A stretch of 64,000 nt of DNA from Linyphia triangularis (GCA_963978545.1 OZ021723.1:10356093-10420092), one strand, 5' to 3'. Counted from the stretch's first letter, positions 45,275-57,552 are shown. Program-made: numbers and translations. Notes: generated by a model not told the origin, from the sequence alone.

Positions 45275-45590
45275 ACCTAGATTTTACATGCTTTAAAAGT
45301 GAGTCATATTGGCATGAATATTAAATCATTCATGAAGTAATATTTATCACCAACTTGGCTCACTTGTAAAAAAAAAAAATGAGAGTATTTTTGACTAAAG
45401 AATAAATATCGTCTGCACTCTTCATCATTGAAAATTGAAGGTCAGTGGGTTACCACATGAAAAAGAATGCTCGTTATTTGGCAAGTTATGACGTATTTGG
45501 CAATCGGATTTCGTTCAACTCATTAAAAGTCAATCTGTGAATAGTTTAAGACCCCTAAACTTGCAGTCACCTATAGGACTATTAGATTGC
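45275..45590. mobile_element. Foldback family C fragment
   Basis: TTGGCATGAATATTAAATCA, GCTCGTTATTTGGCAAGTTA and CAGTCACCTATAGGACTA correspond to one arm of family C, heavily diverged. Confidence 0.5.
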
Positions 45591-46189
45591 CTTCTGAAGA
45601 GCACGCTGTTCAATGCATTTAATAGAGGATTGTTTATGTGGATATGTTGCAAAATAATTATGATCTAGTATATAATTTGAAGTAAATAGAAGAAGCATTT
45701 TTTTTTTTTTTTTTTTTTTTTTAAACTTAGATTTAGAAAGAAATGGATTTGAGAAAAAATTTGCAGTACAGAGAGATGAAAGTGAATACCACTAACTTTT
45801 TTTTATAAAATTAATTTTCAGTTAAAATTAATTGTTAAGTAACAGTATTTCACAACCTTTATATACTTACAATTACTTATTAACAATATATTTAAATTTT
45901 CAACCGCCTGAAAGGCTCAAATCTTAAAAAATTACAATGCATATTTTAACACTTTCTGATGTGTCCTTGGAAAATAATATTTTCATTTTACTAAATAGAC
46001 AATTCCCGAATTTTTTAAATTTTTTTTTATTCAATTCTGAATGTTTCGAAAAGGCCATAAACACCAACATTTCTGCTCAATCCGCTTTTTTCTTTTTAAA
46101 TTTGCAATCAAAGTTCCCTTGTTAGACGCTGGCAGGAAAACGATTCATTCGGCTCGAATTGAATGTAGCTTCAAGACAAATGGAACATC
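45591..46189. other. No recognised feature
   Basis: AT-rich with a poly-T run at about 45698-45722. No gene. Confidence 0.45.
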
Positions 46190-46500
46190 TTGGCTTAAAA
46201 TGCAGCAGCGGAAACCAGTTTTCTCGCAAATCGCGCCAACCTGCAAGGGATATGACTATGGTTTACCAAATCAACGCCAACTATTTGTCAGAAACCACAC
46301 CATAACCATAGAAAAAGAAGGATCTCTTGACGTCACAGATTTAGTTCGAGTGTTATGATAGTACTGGTTTTAGTTCGGTTTTGGGGAATTTCCTTTTCTT
46401 TATATTTAAATAACTAACTTTTTTTTCAAGAACTTTTGTTTAAATATTTGGAATCAGAAAGAAATGCTTCAGGTATATAAACTAATTTCTCTCGTTTTTA
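46190..46500. repeat. Dispersed repeat M, copy 1
   Basis: Shares GCAGCAGCGGAAACCAGTTT, AATCGCGCCAACC, TCTCTTGACGTCACAG and AACTTTTGTTTAAATATTTG in the same order with 62590-62905. Non-coding. Confidence 0.6.
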
Positions 46501-47193
46501 AAAAATGCGGGAATGGTCCATTGCTCAAGTTCTTAGGTCATACAAACTTATACAACAATAAAAAAAAATGTAATTTCGAAGGACGACCATCACAACAAGG
46601 ATTTTAAATTTTTTGTCTTTTTATTTCATCGAACGGCCAATTTTGATATTTCTTATGACTTCTAATTTTCACATGAAGACCGCACACATTTAAAAACTAC
46701 TCCCGACGCAGCAGCAATAAATTGTTGCTGCGTCATGCAGCCGTTGTGGTAGAATTAAGTAGTTAAATACATACTTGCGTTCAATTTGATCTCTGCTTCA
46801 CTTAATTTATTCTCAAAAAAATAAATATAACCACTCAATTCCGAAATGTAGGACAACAAGTCAAGATAGGTATAACAGATTCCAACTTGGTTTTAGATCA
46901 ATTTTTTGTTTTGTTGATATTATCCATTCACATTTCTTTCCTCATGGCTGAATTTGACCTAACGCGACATGCCTAATAACCTTACAACATCTAGACTACA
47001 TGGTAATGAAATTCACAGTTGGATGGATTTTGAGCAGCTTTTTTTTCGTAAAATTTATCGGTTATATAATATAAAACAAGTTTAATCGAGTTGCTTTAGT
47101 TATGAAGCGAGGCCTAACTTGAGAAGTATACATTTTAAAATGCCCTATAACTTTTTTTTTCTGCATCCTTGCTAATTGCAATTAATATACTAA
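46501..47193. other. No recognised feature
   Basis: AT-rich intron; short inverted GCAGCAGCAATAAATTGTTG near 46708. No gene recognised. Confidence 0.45.
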
Positions 47194-47856
47194 TAGACTG
47201 AGAGGCGACTGCAATTTTTGGACCCCATCGAACATCATTCTGAATTTTTTATAGAAATTAGAGAAAAGTGAGTAGATTACGAATCCACTGGTCTGCCGTG
47301 GCAAAAATGGTCGAAACCGGTCAAAAATCGACTTTTAATAAGTTGAAATAAATCCAATTGTCAAATGCACCATAACTTGCCAAATAATGAGCATTTTTTT
47401 TTTTTTATTTGGTAACTCTCACTCTTTAATTTTCAATTAAGAAGGTTGCAGACGATTCAGATATCTGGCGATGGTCTACTTGCATCTATTAAAAGGGAGC
47501 CAAGTTGGCAAAAAATATTACTTCACTTATGATGTAACTGATGTCGCCAATTTGGCTTACTTGTAAAAGATGTAAGTTTTCCGAGCCAAAGATCAGAAAT
47601 CGTTTGCGCTCTTTCTCATTGAAAATCAAAATGAAGAGGGTTGCCAGACGAATAAGTTTGATATTTTTGGCAAGTTATGACATATTTGGCAATCGGATTT
47701 TAGTTCAAATCATTCCAAGTCGATTATTGATCAGTTTCGGCCATTTTTGCCACGTCAGACCAGTGGATTCCTAATCTACTCACTTTTCTCCAATTTTTAT
47801 AAAAAATTCAGAATGATGTTCGATGGGGTCGAAAAATTGCAGTCGTCTCTCGGACT
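47194..47856. mobile_element. Foldback element family C, copy 5
   Basis: TAGACTGAGAGGCGACTGCA ... TTGCAGTCGTCTCTCGGACTA, 663 bp, TA at both ends. Confidence 0.85.
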
Positions 47857-48561
47857 ATGAGGGTCAGGTGCGTACTGGGACGTAAAGTCGGTCCGGGGAT
47901 TTTCGATTTATAGCGGCCCAAATTTTTAAATCAAATTTTAATCATTGTTAATAATAAAACAATTCCAGTAATTCATTCATTAATTTCAATAATTAAATAG
48001 TTTTAATAAATTACATATTTTGTTATTTAAATATTTATTTTTAATAATTAAATAGTTTATTTAACAAGTAATGGTAATAATTGAATTGTTTCAGTTATTA
48101 GTCTAATTAAATGAAAATGAATTGTTGGATGTCTCAATGACATTTTAACTAATAGTTATGTATTAAATTCCTGTACCATTGAATATTTTGAAACCTATAA
48201 TATGTCTATTTCCGGTTAATCCACATTATTTTGAAATTTGATGAAAAGTTATACGATTAACTGGAAATAGACGTATATTATAGGTTTTCAAATGTTCAAT
48301 GGAACAGAAATTTGATAAATTTAATAAATAATTAAGGAGAAGCACCTCTCCATATAATTAGTCATCCGAAGATATTTCCCACCACAGATAAACAATATAA
48401 GGAATATCGAATTTAATATAAAAAAAAAAATTTAAACGTTTACAAACGAACCAACAAATAAATGTATAAAATGAAAAATTTACAATCGAACTCGTAGATA
48501 TTTAATTTTAAGCAGTTTTCACACCAAAGTAATTCACTAAAGATCACAGTGCTTAAAAAAC
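47857..48561. other. Spacer with hAT-like end and a 138-bp hairpin
   Basis: GTGCGTACTGGGACG at about 47880 resembles the end of the MITE at 6258. A separate hairpin is listed at 48172-48309. The rest is AT-rich with no gene. Confidence 0.45.
48172..48309. repeat. 138-bp imperfect hairpin
   Basis: CTGTACCATTGAATATTTTG ... CCTATAATATGTCTATTTCC on the left arm, and its inversion GGAAATAGACGTATATTATA ... TTCAATGGAACAG on the right, around a loop of about 30 nt. A small MITE or a hairpin RNA source; no transcription evidence. Confidence 0.7.
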
Positions 48562-50215
48562 TAGGGGTGTGGAACATCGCACAACTTTCAATTGCACACT
48601 ATGTAATATTAACGTGGATTCTTGTCATTTACCGTTTTTATATTTTCATCATTCATTTAGAAAAAGTGGCCAGTTTGGAGAGATATTTTTTACAATAATT
48701 ATTGTATGGGTTTTTAAAAAAAGAAAGAAAAAAAAAAAAAAACTTCGCCAAATAGAGATAATTTTGGCGATATACTTTTCAATAATTCTTATATTATCCT
48801 TTCCTATAAGTGAAACTGAAGAAATGAGAAAAAACGATCGTTGATGAATAATGTTCAAGCAAAGAGAACTCTGTGTTGAAGGCATTCTTTCTTCAACTTT
48901 TTGCGCCGTTTCAGCAATTTTAAGGAAATTTCGGAGGTGAGGATGTTTAGAACACCCTTAGAGACTTTACCACATCAATTTTTATCAAAAAATCATTAGA
49001 GCCGTTTTTTACCAATCATTGAAAAACATGATTTTTTCGTTGGTAGCTTCTGTATACGCATGCGCGATTTTGACGAAAACTTTAATGGTAGGTCCCATGG
49101 CCACCATCAACCCGCACACCAAATTTGAACATCGTAAGTCAGTTTGTTCGGGAGTTATGCTGACCACGGACGCACATACCCACAGACATTTTTTCCAGAT
49201 CCCTTTATTGAGATCAGTGTTGGGGAGTTCTATTTCGTTTTGGTACATAACTCAACAGTCCTCCAACAACTTCAACAACAGGTGAGGATTCCAGTCAGGG
49301 GGAAACTTGTATCGCGAATTATATTCATAACAAAGATATTGTTGTCCGTGGGAAGGAATGGGGATACTTTCAGATCATATTGTCAGGTGGGGTCAGTGAA
49401 TAAAGGTACCACGAAAATATGGATCATAAATAAGTATACCACATTTTATTAAATTCCCAGATGCAGAAAAAATTGCATTTCTTACGAAAACATGTTGTTG
49501 TTGACCGATAGAACCCATGAGAAACTAGGGGGACAGGAATTGTTAACCAAGTTATAGATTCCAACAACAACGATATAGATTCCAGGTGGTATGGAACGAG
49601 ACAAATATTATTGTAAAACTGCTTAACTCGAAAACAAGCAAAAGGTGTATAAATATAAGGAATCATTCGGGGGACATGATTCAGATTGAGATTCAGATTC
49701 AGATTCGAAGTTGAGAGTTAGTTATCAGATACCAGTGATCAGGAGTGTGGGTTCTCAGATGCTAGTGCCATTGGATTATACCGCTTGAGACAGTGCCGGA
49801 TCCGAAGGTTAATCATCTGAGCCATGGGTAGACAACTAAGGGGGTAAGCGTCCTCACTTATATTCATCTTCACAGTCAATTCCGCGATAATAACATTACC
49901 TTATTAATGAAGGTTCTTAAATGGTTAATTGTAACTTAACTTAAAATTATCATGACTAACTCGAATTCCAATAATTTGTTAGTTAAGATCATCGTAGTAG
50001 AAATTGTATTAAATTGTTACAGTATATTAACTTACATAACCAGAATCTTGTAAATATATTAAGTGTAAATAAATATCCTTATATTAACCACTAGCATTGA
50101 TTCAGTGTGTATTTCTTTATGAGTTTAATTATTGATCACTTACATTACGGCCAGAGAGCAATTGTAGCAACTCAACATCAGGATGTTCCAAAACGCGGAG
50201 GGAAAAAAAAAAAAA
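48562..50215 (-). repeat. Dispersed repeat D, copy 4, split by a solo LTR
   Basis: Minus-strand copy starting TAGGGGTGTGGAACATCGCA. D sequence continues to GAGATCAG at 49217 and resumes at TCAGGATGTTCCAAAACG (50178), interrupted by the LTR 49218-50177. Confidence 0.75.
49218..50177 (+). mobile_element. Solo LTR (960 bp) nested in repeat D
   Basis: TGTTGGGGAGTTCTATTTCG ... GTAGCAACTCAACA with 4-bp duplication TCAG (49214-49217, 50178-50181). TG...CA ends with short inversion TGTTG/CAACA. AATAAATATCC near 50068 is poly-A-like. Contains a short ATTCAGATT tandem near 49690. Strand tentative. Confidence 0.78.
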
Positions 50216-50599
50216 AAAAATTAAATTAGAGTATTTTTGATACTTCAAATTACCAAGTGATGATGCAAAAAAAAAAAAAATTATGAGACTCGTTAATACG
50301 TTAAAATTTCATCTATTTCTTGTTTCCACACACTAATCTTAAAAGGAGGAGAATCAGTGAATCAATGTCTCCGCAAATCCTTTCAAATCCGTTAATGTGG
50401 AGGCGGGTTTAACGGAGATTTGTTTAATACTTTGACGTCAGACGAGGGGCTCACCCCCGACATTTTAGGAGCGCCTTTCATATTCCAAGTCGGAAGGAAA
50501 ATTAAATAATGGTGAACAAGAAGGAAGGGAAAATGTTTGCGTTTGCTGACTGTGGTGCGGAAGTATAATTATGAACTATTTTAGGAGGGGACGATAGAA
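50216..50599. other. No recognised feature
   Basis: Poly-A tracts and a moderately GC region (50400-50470) without coding resemblance. Confidence 0.4.
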
Positions 50600-50763
50600 T
50601 AATAATTTTAACAATAAAAATAAAGTTTTAAAAATAAATCTTTTATATCCATTTTTAATATCAAAAACATTTCTATCAGCAAAATGTGCGGCAAACTACG
50701 TTTCAAAATTTATTCGTCAAAAATGAATATGAATTTCTACACTCACATCCACATATCTTTAAA

Positions 50764-51328
50764 TTATTTTGTTTATTTATTTTATTTATTTACTTACTTA
50801 TTTACCTATTTATTTACTTACTTATTTACCTATTTATTTACCTATTTATTTACTTACTTATTTACTTACTTATTTATTTAGTTACTTATTTAGTTACTTA
50901 CTTATTTACTTACTTATTTATTTACTTATGTACGTACTTATTTATTTAGTTACTTACTTATTTATTAACTTATTTACCTATTTATTTACTTACTTATTTA
51001 CCTATTTGCTTACTTATTTACCTATTTATTTATTTACTTATTTACTTACTTATTTATATATAGTTACTTATTTGGTTACTTACTTATTTACTTACTTATT
51101 TATTAACTTATTTACCTATTTATTTACCTATTTATTTACCTACTTATTTACCTTTTTATTTACTTATTTATTTAGTTACTTACTTATTTATTAACTTATT
51201 TACCTATTTATTTACTTAATTATTTACCTATTTATTTACTTACTTATTTACTTACTTATTTATTTAGTTACTTATTTATTTGCTTATTAACTTACTTATT
51301 TAGTTACTTATTTATATATTTATTAAAA
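50764..51328. repeat. (TTTA/TTAC)n tetranucleotide array
   Basis: About 565 bp of TTTATTTACTTACTTATTTACC-like tetranucleotide repeats with T/C variation. The open frames rich in Y, L, T and F are by-products. Confidence 0.95.
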
Positions 51329-51541
51329 TAAAATTAGCGACCGGAAAGAGTTTCAACAATCATCGGTTCAATGTATTTTAATGCGATTGGATGACAGCAA
51401 GTTGGTTTATTAGTATTCAATAAAAGCAAACTTTATGCGACAGTAACAGCCCCAAAATTCGATAGAACGCAGGGTCATCGACATGGCACGATGTACCTGC
51501 CAAGTTTCAGCCCGATTGGATGACCGCAAGGGGATTAATGG

Positions 51542-51987
51542 GGAACTTTCACGTTTTTTGGTTTTATTTTTTAAATAAAAGTAAAGAAAAAATCATGAAA
51601 AACAATACCATTCTTTCAAAAATTTGAGCTCGGATAGATAGTTAAAAAAATATTTAGTTTTTCACTTTGCGATTTGGCGGGAAAAAGCCACTTTTACGTA
51701 AAACGTCAACGCGCAGATAATGAACCAGTCTAAAACCTGTTTTAGACAAGGAATGAGTGAGGTTTCTCCCTCATTTTGCGACTTTATCTCTGCGTAGCCA
51801 CGTCACGGTTTTTTCATGCGTTTTTGGTCACGTGACTTTTGCTTCGATTTCGGCTAATTTCAAACTCGATTTTTGAGTAATTGAAAGCATAAAGATAAAA
51901 AAATAATCGCACTGCTCAAATATATTTGTTAGATAACACTAGAAAATACAAAAAAATATTCATTTTCCTCACTTGTTCAAGTTTCTC
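51542..51987. mobile_element. Family H element, copy 2 (SINE-free)
   Basis: Collinear with 29647-30267 (GGAACTTTCACG ... GTTCAAGTTTCTC). It lacks the SINE, so it shows the pre-insertion state ATTTCAAACTCGATTTTTGA near 51858. Confidence 0.7.
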
Positions 51988-52254
51988 ATTCAGCATCCGC
52001 AGATTTATCTCCCATTGACACACACACAAAGAATTTAAAAAGACTGCAATTCATATTTGTACGGAGCCTGATTTAATGCTGAATCATTAATATGACAACC
52101 CTAAAAATTTTCGCAAAATATTGCTAAATGGAAGTTGTGAGTGTTTTTATAACAATCGATCTAATTTAAATTGAGGTGCATGTGTCTAAGGAAAAATGGT
52201 ATCTGTAATTCGCAACATATGTTGTTATCAGTCAAACCCCGTTGACTCACCAAT

Positions 52255-52400
52255 GCATAAATTCACATTTATTTAAAAAAATAATTTTGAAAAGTAGTTT
52301 ACCGCAAATTTTCTGATAGAGATGTTTTTAATATTTAACATTAGATGCAAATTCCAGGCACACGTTGGAAACAGAAGGCGTTATGTTAATGACAACTAAT
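52255..52400 (+). repeat. Repeat G fragment
   Basis: ATAAATTCACATTTATTTAA and GAAAAGTAGTTTACCGCAAA match the distal third of copies at 3120 and 19970. Confidence 0.55.
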
Positions 52401-52569
52401 AAATGATCTTATCTTTCCATTACATTATGTTTTATTTTTGGTTAAGGTGCCATTTTAACTGTCTCTCAGCCAAGTCCAAACTTAAGTTTTGAAGTTTTTG
52501 AAAAGGGAAAAAAGAAAATCGGGAGAAAAAAAACAAAAAAAACACACACACACACATAGAACTACAAAA

Positions 52570-52705
52570 CGATCATCAAAAAACTAAAAATGTTTGAAAA
52601 TATCGATAAATCGGTGACTTGTATCGATATTTTTACTATCGATATTAAAAAAAAAAAAATATCGATAAAAATACTGTCGTATCGATATATCGCCGACCAC
52701 TACTC
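52570..52705. repeat. hAT-type terminal fragment with TATCGATA repeats
   Basis: AAAATATCGATAAATCGGTG ... TCGTATCGATATATCGCCGACC: inverted TATCGATA blocks ending at GTCGGCGATATATCGATA (reverse complement), a style common at hAT termini. No transposase. Confidence 0.5.
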
Positions 52706-53012
52706 GGCACAGTGCAGGTCCAGTATTACGCTCTCACCAGAGAATTCCCAATCCAAATCTTTTTAACGCCATACTGGTTCATCAATCAGACTGGAATGGA
52801 GCATCTCGCCGCATCATCACTTTTCTATTTCTTCTCAGATTCTTTTCTATTTCCGTTTAAGCTAAGAGATATTTGAATCTCGTCTCTTCACCCTCAGGGA
52901 GAGTGGGATTTTTCACCGATTCATAAGTTTTTCAGTGTTCACCAGAGAGCTCTATCCTTCTTCCTTATGTCAAGAAAGGCGAGATATTTTTCAGGCTCGC
53001 GTCATTTACAGC

Positions 53013-53165
53013 AGCGTCAGCCACTACGCAGCCCGCGGGCTGGATTTGGCCCGCGATGGACTTTTCTGCGGCCCGCTGGCACCAGAAGTGCCAGAATTTC
53101 ACGCTGTGAAAATTTTTTCTTTTTTCTTTCATAATTGTAATCTATTCGAAATAATGTGTTAACTA
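53013..53165 (+). repeat. hAT family U 5' end fragment
   Basis: CAGCGTCAGCCACTACGCAG and GCCCGCGGGCTGG and TTCTGCGGCCCGC match the 5' end of the hAT at 40364, then TTCATAATTGTAATCTATTC. It shows the uninterrupted sequence at the Helentron insertion point. Confidence 0.65.
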
Positions 53166-53452
53166 TTGTTGAGTGGAGTTGAGTGCCTCCGGTGGCTGAG
53201 TGACTCCTTTTGATTAGTGTCGTGGTACATTGCGTTTGGTCCTATAGTAACTAATATCTGTGATAATATAATTATGCAATAACTCTTTCTTCAATAAGTG
53301 AAATAATAACAACACTCAATATTGAGCAATAACTCAAGTTATCTGAAACTCATAACAACAAACACTCGCTAAATAAATAACTACTTTAATTCTGGTCTAA
53401 ATTAGTGATACAAAAATACAATGTTACAATTACTCAAAGGAAAACACATTAA
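53166..53452. other. No recognised feature
   Basis: AT-rich spacer ending in the TTAA target. Confidence 0.4.
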
Positions 53453-54177
53453 GGTATACATATACAATTGAGATGATTTTCTTTAATTTTTAGGTTATAA
53501 TTTCAAACTTTTTGGCAGTATATCAGAATTAAAAATGATGCATTTTTATATACAAACTTTTTTTTTTCCGTCAATTTTTTAATCAGTTAATTGCAATTAA
53601 AGTGACTAATTAGGATGTTATTAGAACATACATAAATAAACTTGTAATTAACTTAGAGGTATGATTTTTACTGCAAATAAAAGATATTATATTGACGCAT
53701 GTTCCTATGGAGAATTTTGAATTTGGCTGCAGTATTTATTTAATTATAAATTTTTAATTAAAAAGTAAAAAAAAATACATAGTTTTTAACAAAAAATTAA
53801 GATTAAAATATTCATAAAAAATGTGTTTATAACAATAAATGTTAGATACTCCATAGAAAACACATTCACAACTTGCGTCTTCAAACCAAATCTAGAAATT
53901 TGCAAATCGGACAATTTATTATTAAGTTATGACAGTTGGCGTGAAGTCATATAACACCAAAATGTCATTCTTCAGAAAACGCGTTTAAAGTTTACTGCAC
54001 TAATGAACGGGATACAAAACAGGTTCACAAAACCTAATGAAATTTAAAAAAGTAATTTGAATCTCAGAAAGAAAATGGTATCATTTTAATGGTATTGAAT
54101 TCGGGAATATTTTAAAACCAAAAAACAAAAACGCAGACTTGAGTCAAATTTCGAGATTCCTAATGTATATGTATACC
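53453..54177. mobile_element. TTAA-flanked element L (725 bp)
   Basis: TTAA on both sides (53449-53452, 54178-54181). Inverted termini GGTATACATATACA and TGTATATGTATACC. Similar length to the 722-bp elements at 5303 and 30475, but with different TIR sequence. No transposase. Confidence 0.5.
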
Positions 54178-54717
54178 TTAAGTCAAAACTAATATTAAAA
54201 TTGGTTCAAGAACAAATATATATAAACCAAATTGTCCCAATTAAATTAAATAAATTTTCGACTGGAAAATTATATGTAAATGGACTTATATGGACTCAGC
54301 AACATCGTCAATTTCTCGTTCAAAGAAAACACCTTAAGGATAGTTGTGAACTGTCATATTCGGAAGTGTCAACTCTCTATAATCTTAGATGACGGGCCAA
54401 GTTTTTTGCAACTCCATTTTCCCCATTAAAACTCGCTTTCAAATCATGCTTAACGCACCGCCCAAAATATTCAACATCTTTACTTGAATGGTCAGTTGTA
54501 GACCCGCCTATATTTTGGCCTGGCCTTATTGGCTCTAAGGTATTCCTTTATAAAAATATCTGTATTTCAAAACTCGCCACCTGTGTGGTAATAAAACTTT
54601 TTAAACCCCCTTGACTTCTTTGTGACCAGGTAACTAAAAAGAGTAATAAAACCCAGGTGTGAAAAACCAGGTGTTCAACAGGGGGTTGCTTTCTAAAACT
54701 TCTAAAGAAATCACATA
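54178..54717. other. No recognised feature
   Basis: Intron of the alpha-arrestin gene; no exon or repeat recognised. A short plus frame at 54201 has no recognisable similarity. Confidence 0.4.
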
Positions 54718-54725
54718 CTTAAAAT

Positions 54726-55545
54726 CAGGGCCTGATTTACCATTAGGCCCAATAGGCTCAGGCCTAGGGGCCCCCAAATTTTGAAAGTTTTCCGAAAATT
54801 TTATATATATTGGTCTTTTTATGGGAAGTACTGAACAAAAATAAAAATTTTTTTTAGTTACACATCCGCAAATTCCATATTTTTTATAGTCACAGAGAGT
54901 TAAGTTAGATTAACCTTATAAAACCTAATTAAGCAAATCTTTCCGGTTCAGCCAATCATATACAACTTCTTCATATGTACACGGAAACAAGGGCTTTACA
55001 CCACTGTTCTCCTTCTCTCGCCTCTTGTAAAGAGATGTTCACCAATCAACCAACCATATACAACTTCTTATATTATGAAATGAAAGAGTCTTTGTGATTG
55101 GTTATTTTGCAGGCTCTTCCATGGACTTTTTAAAAAACTTTTTTGGCCCTCCTTTTTGGTGAGATCGTGGAAACAGTGGAAAGGTTACTTTGTATTATTA
55201 ACAATTTTATTGTTATAAAATTAAGTAATCTTTATTATTATATAATTTGTGGATCCTGTGGTAAAATGTAAGTTTAAAATACAGGAAAGTGTGCTTTAAA
55301 ATCAGTGTTCATGGGGGGGGGGGGGGTCTTGATTAATTCAAAAGTTTTGAGGAAATCAAGATCATACTAATTATAAAAAAAAAATCGTGTTAAAGTAAAC
55401 TATGAGTTTTAATTGTAAAAAGTTAGTCTTAACGAATGTAGCTTGATCTGGTAATACTGTGACGTAAGGAAATAAATATTTGCTATTGGGGCCCCCTCTC
55501 TGAATGTTGGGCTTACAGTAAAAAAAAATTCTAAATCAGGCCCTG
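54726..55545. mobile_element. hAT-type element V (820 bp)
   Basis: Inverted termini CAGGGCCTGATTTA and (right end) TAAATCAGGCCCTG-like CTAAATCAGGCCCTG, with a perfect 8-bp duplication CTTAAAAT (54718-54725, 55546-55553). Subterminal TAGGGGCCCCC/GGGGCCCCC. Internal G run at 55313-55326. No transposase frame. Confidence 0.88.
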
Positions 55546-55579
55546 CTTAAAATATCATGAAATTGCCTTCCCAACACTA

Positions 55580-56895
55580 TGTAGAAGAGAGTTCACCACT
55601 ACGCGCTGGAAAAAACTATATGAAGAAGCTTTCAGCGAGGTGGCTTTTGTCTATATATTTAATAGGCAATACGTTTTTTGGGGTTAGTCCGTCCGCCTAA
55701 ACTGCTCAACCAATTTCAATGATCAAGGTGTCATTTTAAAGGAAATAAGCTGTAGATTTGCCAAAACGTGCCAAAATAATTTATTAACACTTTATTAATT
55801 AGTTAAATTTCAATATTTTTCATCATTAAGCTACTACAAAGCCTCAATGATTTTGAATATATGATTGGCAACATCCTTACGTATGTAAACAACAAACCGG
55901 CTGCTCGGGGGTACAACCAACCAACCGTTGCTAATTTTAATGCTATCCTTACGTATGTAAACAACAAACCCGTTGCTAATTTTAAAGCTCTTTTTAAACT
56001 CTTCGTTTCAAAGTTGATTTTTTCTGTTTTTCTGAAGCATTTTTGTATTAGAGTAATTATTATTTTGAAGTATTTCTATCCAGAAAATGCTTCGCGTTGG
56101 ACGTCGTTCTCTAACGGGGCGACTTATCAGAATAAATAAAAAATATTAGGACTTCAATGTAAGGGCATAGCTAATGAAGTTTTAAGTCAGAATGTTGGCG
56201 GATAGTATATTTAACTTTCTATTATGAAACTTGCAATTTGGGTGTTTTCTCTATTAGGCCTTACATTAAATTTATAAAAATTTGGTTAAATTTTTTATGG
56301 CTGGCAAACCTATTCGAGCGCAGCAAGATGTTTTAACCACAAATTCGAGCGGCAAAGCGTTTGGGGGTTGGCGAGCGTTAGCGAGCAGGGGGCGAAGCCC
56401 CCTAGTTAAGAATAAATACAGGTATAACTTAACAGAATCTCTCTCATTTTGGACAATTTATTAAAATTAACTGCAACAAATACTCCGAAAGACATCGATT
56501 CTATCGTAAAATAAACTGAACGATTTCGACTGTCATCGTCTCACAATTTGATATCGACTGAAACGGCGTAATCTGGAAGTACAGTTTAAATACTCTTTAT
56601 TAACAGTTAGGTCAAGTCGCATTGTCACGTTGAAACAAAGATTCACTTCTTTTTCTTAAACTTTAATTTACTAATGATGAAAACTATTATTATTTAATTT
56701 TTTTCATTATTTAAAAAAAAAAAGACAATATTAATTGTATTTTTGTTAAGATAAAAAAAAAAATCAACATTTTCTCCAGTTTTCAGAAATGCTATATATT
56801 ATTAAATTGATAGTAATTAAATATACCTGTGGCCTGCGAAAAGCTCCAAAATAAGTCAAAAGACCCGTCTCTAAAAGTTAGTGGCGAACCCTGAT
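55580..56895 (+). mobile_element. hAT family U copy 2 (3' part), split by a Helitron
   Basis: 55590-55649 (CACTACGCGCTGG ... TTTCAGCGAGGTGGCTTTTG) and 56406-56895 (AAGAATAAATACAGG ... AGTTAGTGGCGAACCCTG) together match the hAT at 41170-41724. The 5' half is missing. Interrupted by the Helitron 55650-56405. Confidence 0.75.
55650..56405 (+). mobile_element. Helitron, non-autonomous (756 bp)
   Basis: 5' TC (TCTATATATTTAATAGGC) and a 3' end with hairpin GGGGGCGAAGCCCCC followed by CTAG and then T: the classical Helitron 3' signature. Internal repeat CCTTACGTATGTAAACAACA occurs twice (about 55875, 55948). A 92-codon plus frame (55861-56139) is present but unrecognised. It splits a hAT remnant cleanly. 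Confidence 0.82.
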
Positions 56896-56954
56896 TTACA
56901 GTGTTACTACAAATGCCTCTTTCGGCACTGAAAAAGAATTTTCTGTACCTATTT

Positions 56955-57110
56955 ACAGTCAAACCCCGTTAACACGAAATCGCTTAACATGAAATCCTAT
57001 TTAACGCGAAGTAAAAGTAGTTCCCCGTACTTAACACTTACTGTTAATTTTTTCGTTTAACATGAAATTCGGTTAGGTGTTTAGCGGCTTCCATGAAAGC
57101 AACGGATTAG
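56955..57110. repeat. Tigger/pogo-type terminal fragment
   Basis: ACAGTCAAACCCCGTTAACA then CGAAATCGCTTAACATG and TTTAACGCGAAGTAAAAG, typical of pogo/Tigger termini; matches the fragment at 38529. No opposite end found. Confidence 0.5.
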
Positions 57111-57406
57111 CCAATGGCGCACTCTCATTCCCTTCAGTGGTTTGAATCAATGTGAGGTATGCTTAAATGCGTCCGGGCCACAGTGGTTTGAGCCCAGGCA
57201 ACGGTAGACTCTTTCAGATAGCCTAAGAAACATGTTAACGAGTATTTCATTTTTATAATTTCGGTTTTGAAGAGGGATCTTCAGATTTCAATAACTTTAC
57301 TTTCTGATTTGTGCTATTTGGGATATTTTGAGGAATGTTATAGTGCCTCGACCTCAGATTTAAAATTACCAGATTTAAATGTCTACAACTAAAATTGGTT
57401 AAAATT

Positions 57407-57552
57407 CTAAGTATATGGTACAGATTCTGCGTCAAGGTGATTTTCGCCAACAAATGGAAACCCCCGCCATTTTTTTAATTACAAGTGAACTGTCTCTGAT
57501 TTGGCGCAGTTTTATGTAGAGAATTCTTGGCGCAGAATCCGTACCGTACTTG
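57407..57552. mobile_element. Small foldback MITE, family K copy 2
   Basis: CTAAGTATATGGTACAGATT ... AGAATCCGTACCGTACTTGG; counterpart of 7935-8081. Confidence 0.65.

Larger units (their letters stand above)
50600..52040 (-). repeat. Dispersed repeat G, copy 3, with microsatellite and nested element H
   Basis: Inverted relative to copies 1 and 2: CAAAATGTGCGGCAAACTAC on the left; ACAGCAAGTTGGTTTATTAG, CGATTGGATGACCGCAAGGG and ATCCGCAGATTTATC on the right. Interrupted by a (TTTA)-type array (50764-51328) and by element H (51542-51987), which splits the block equivalent to GTCTCCGCAGATC in copy 2. Confidence 0.6.

Noticed and set aside
50684..51194. Plus-strand ORFs of 65-141 codons rich in Y, L, T and F
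   Set aside because: Pure translation of a (TTTA/TTAC)n tetranucleotide array.
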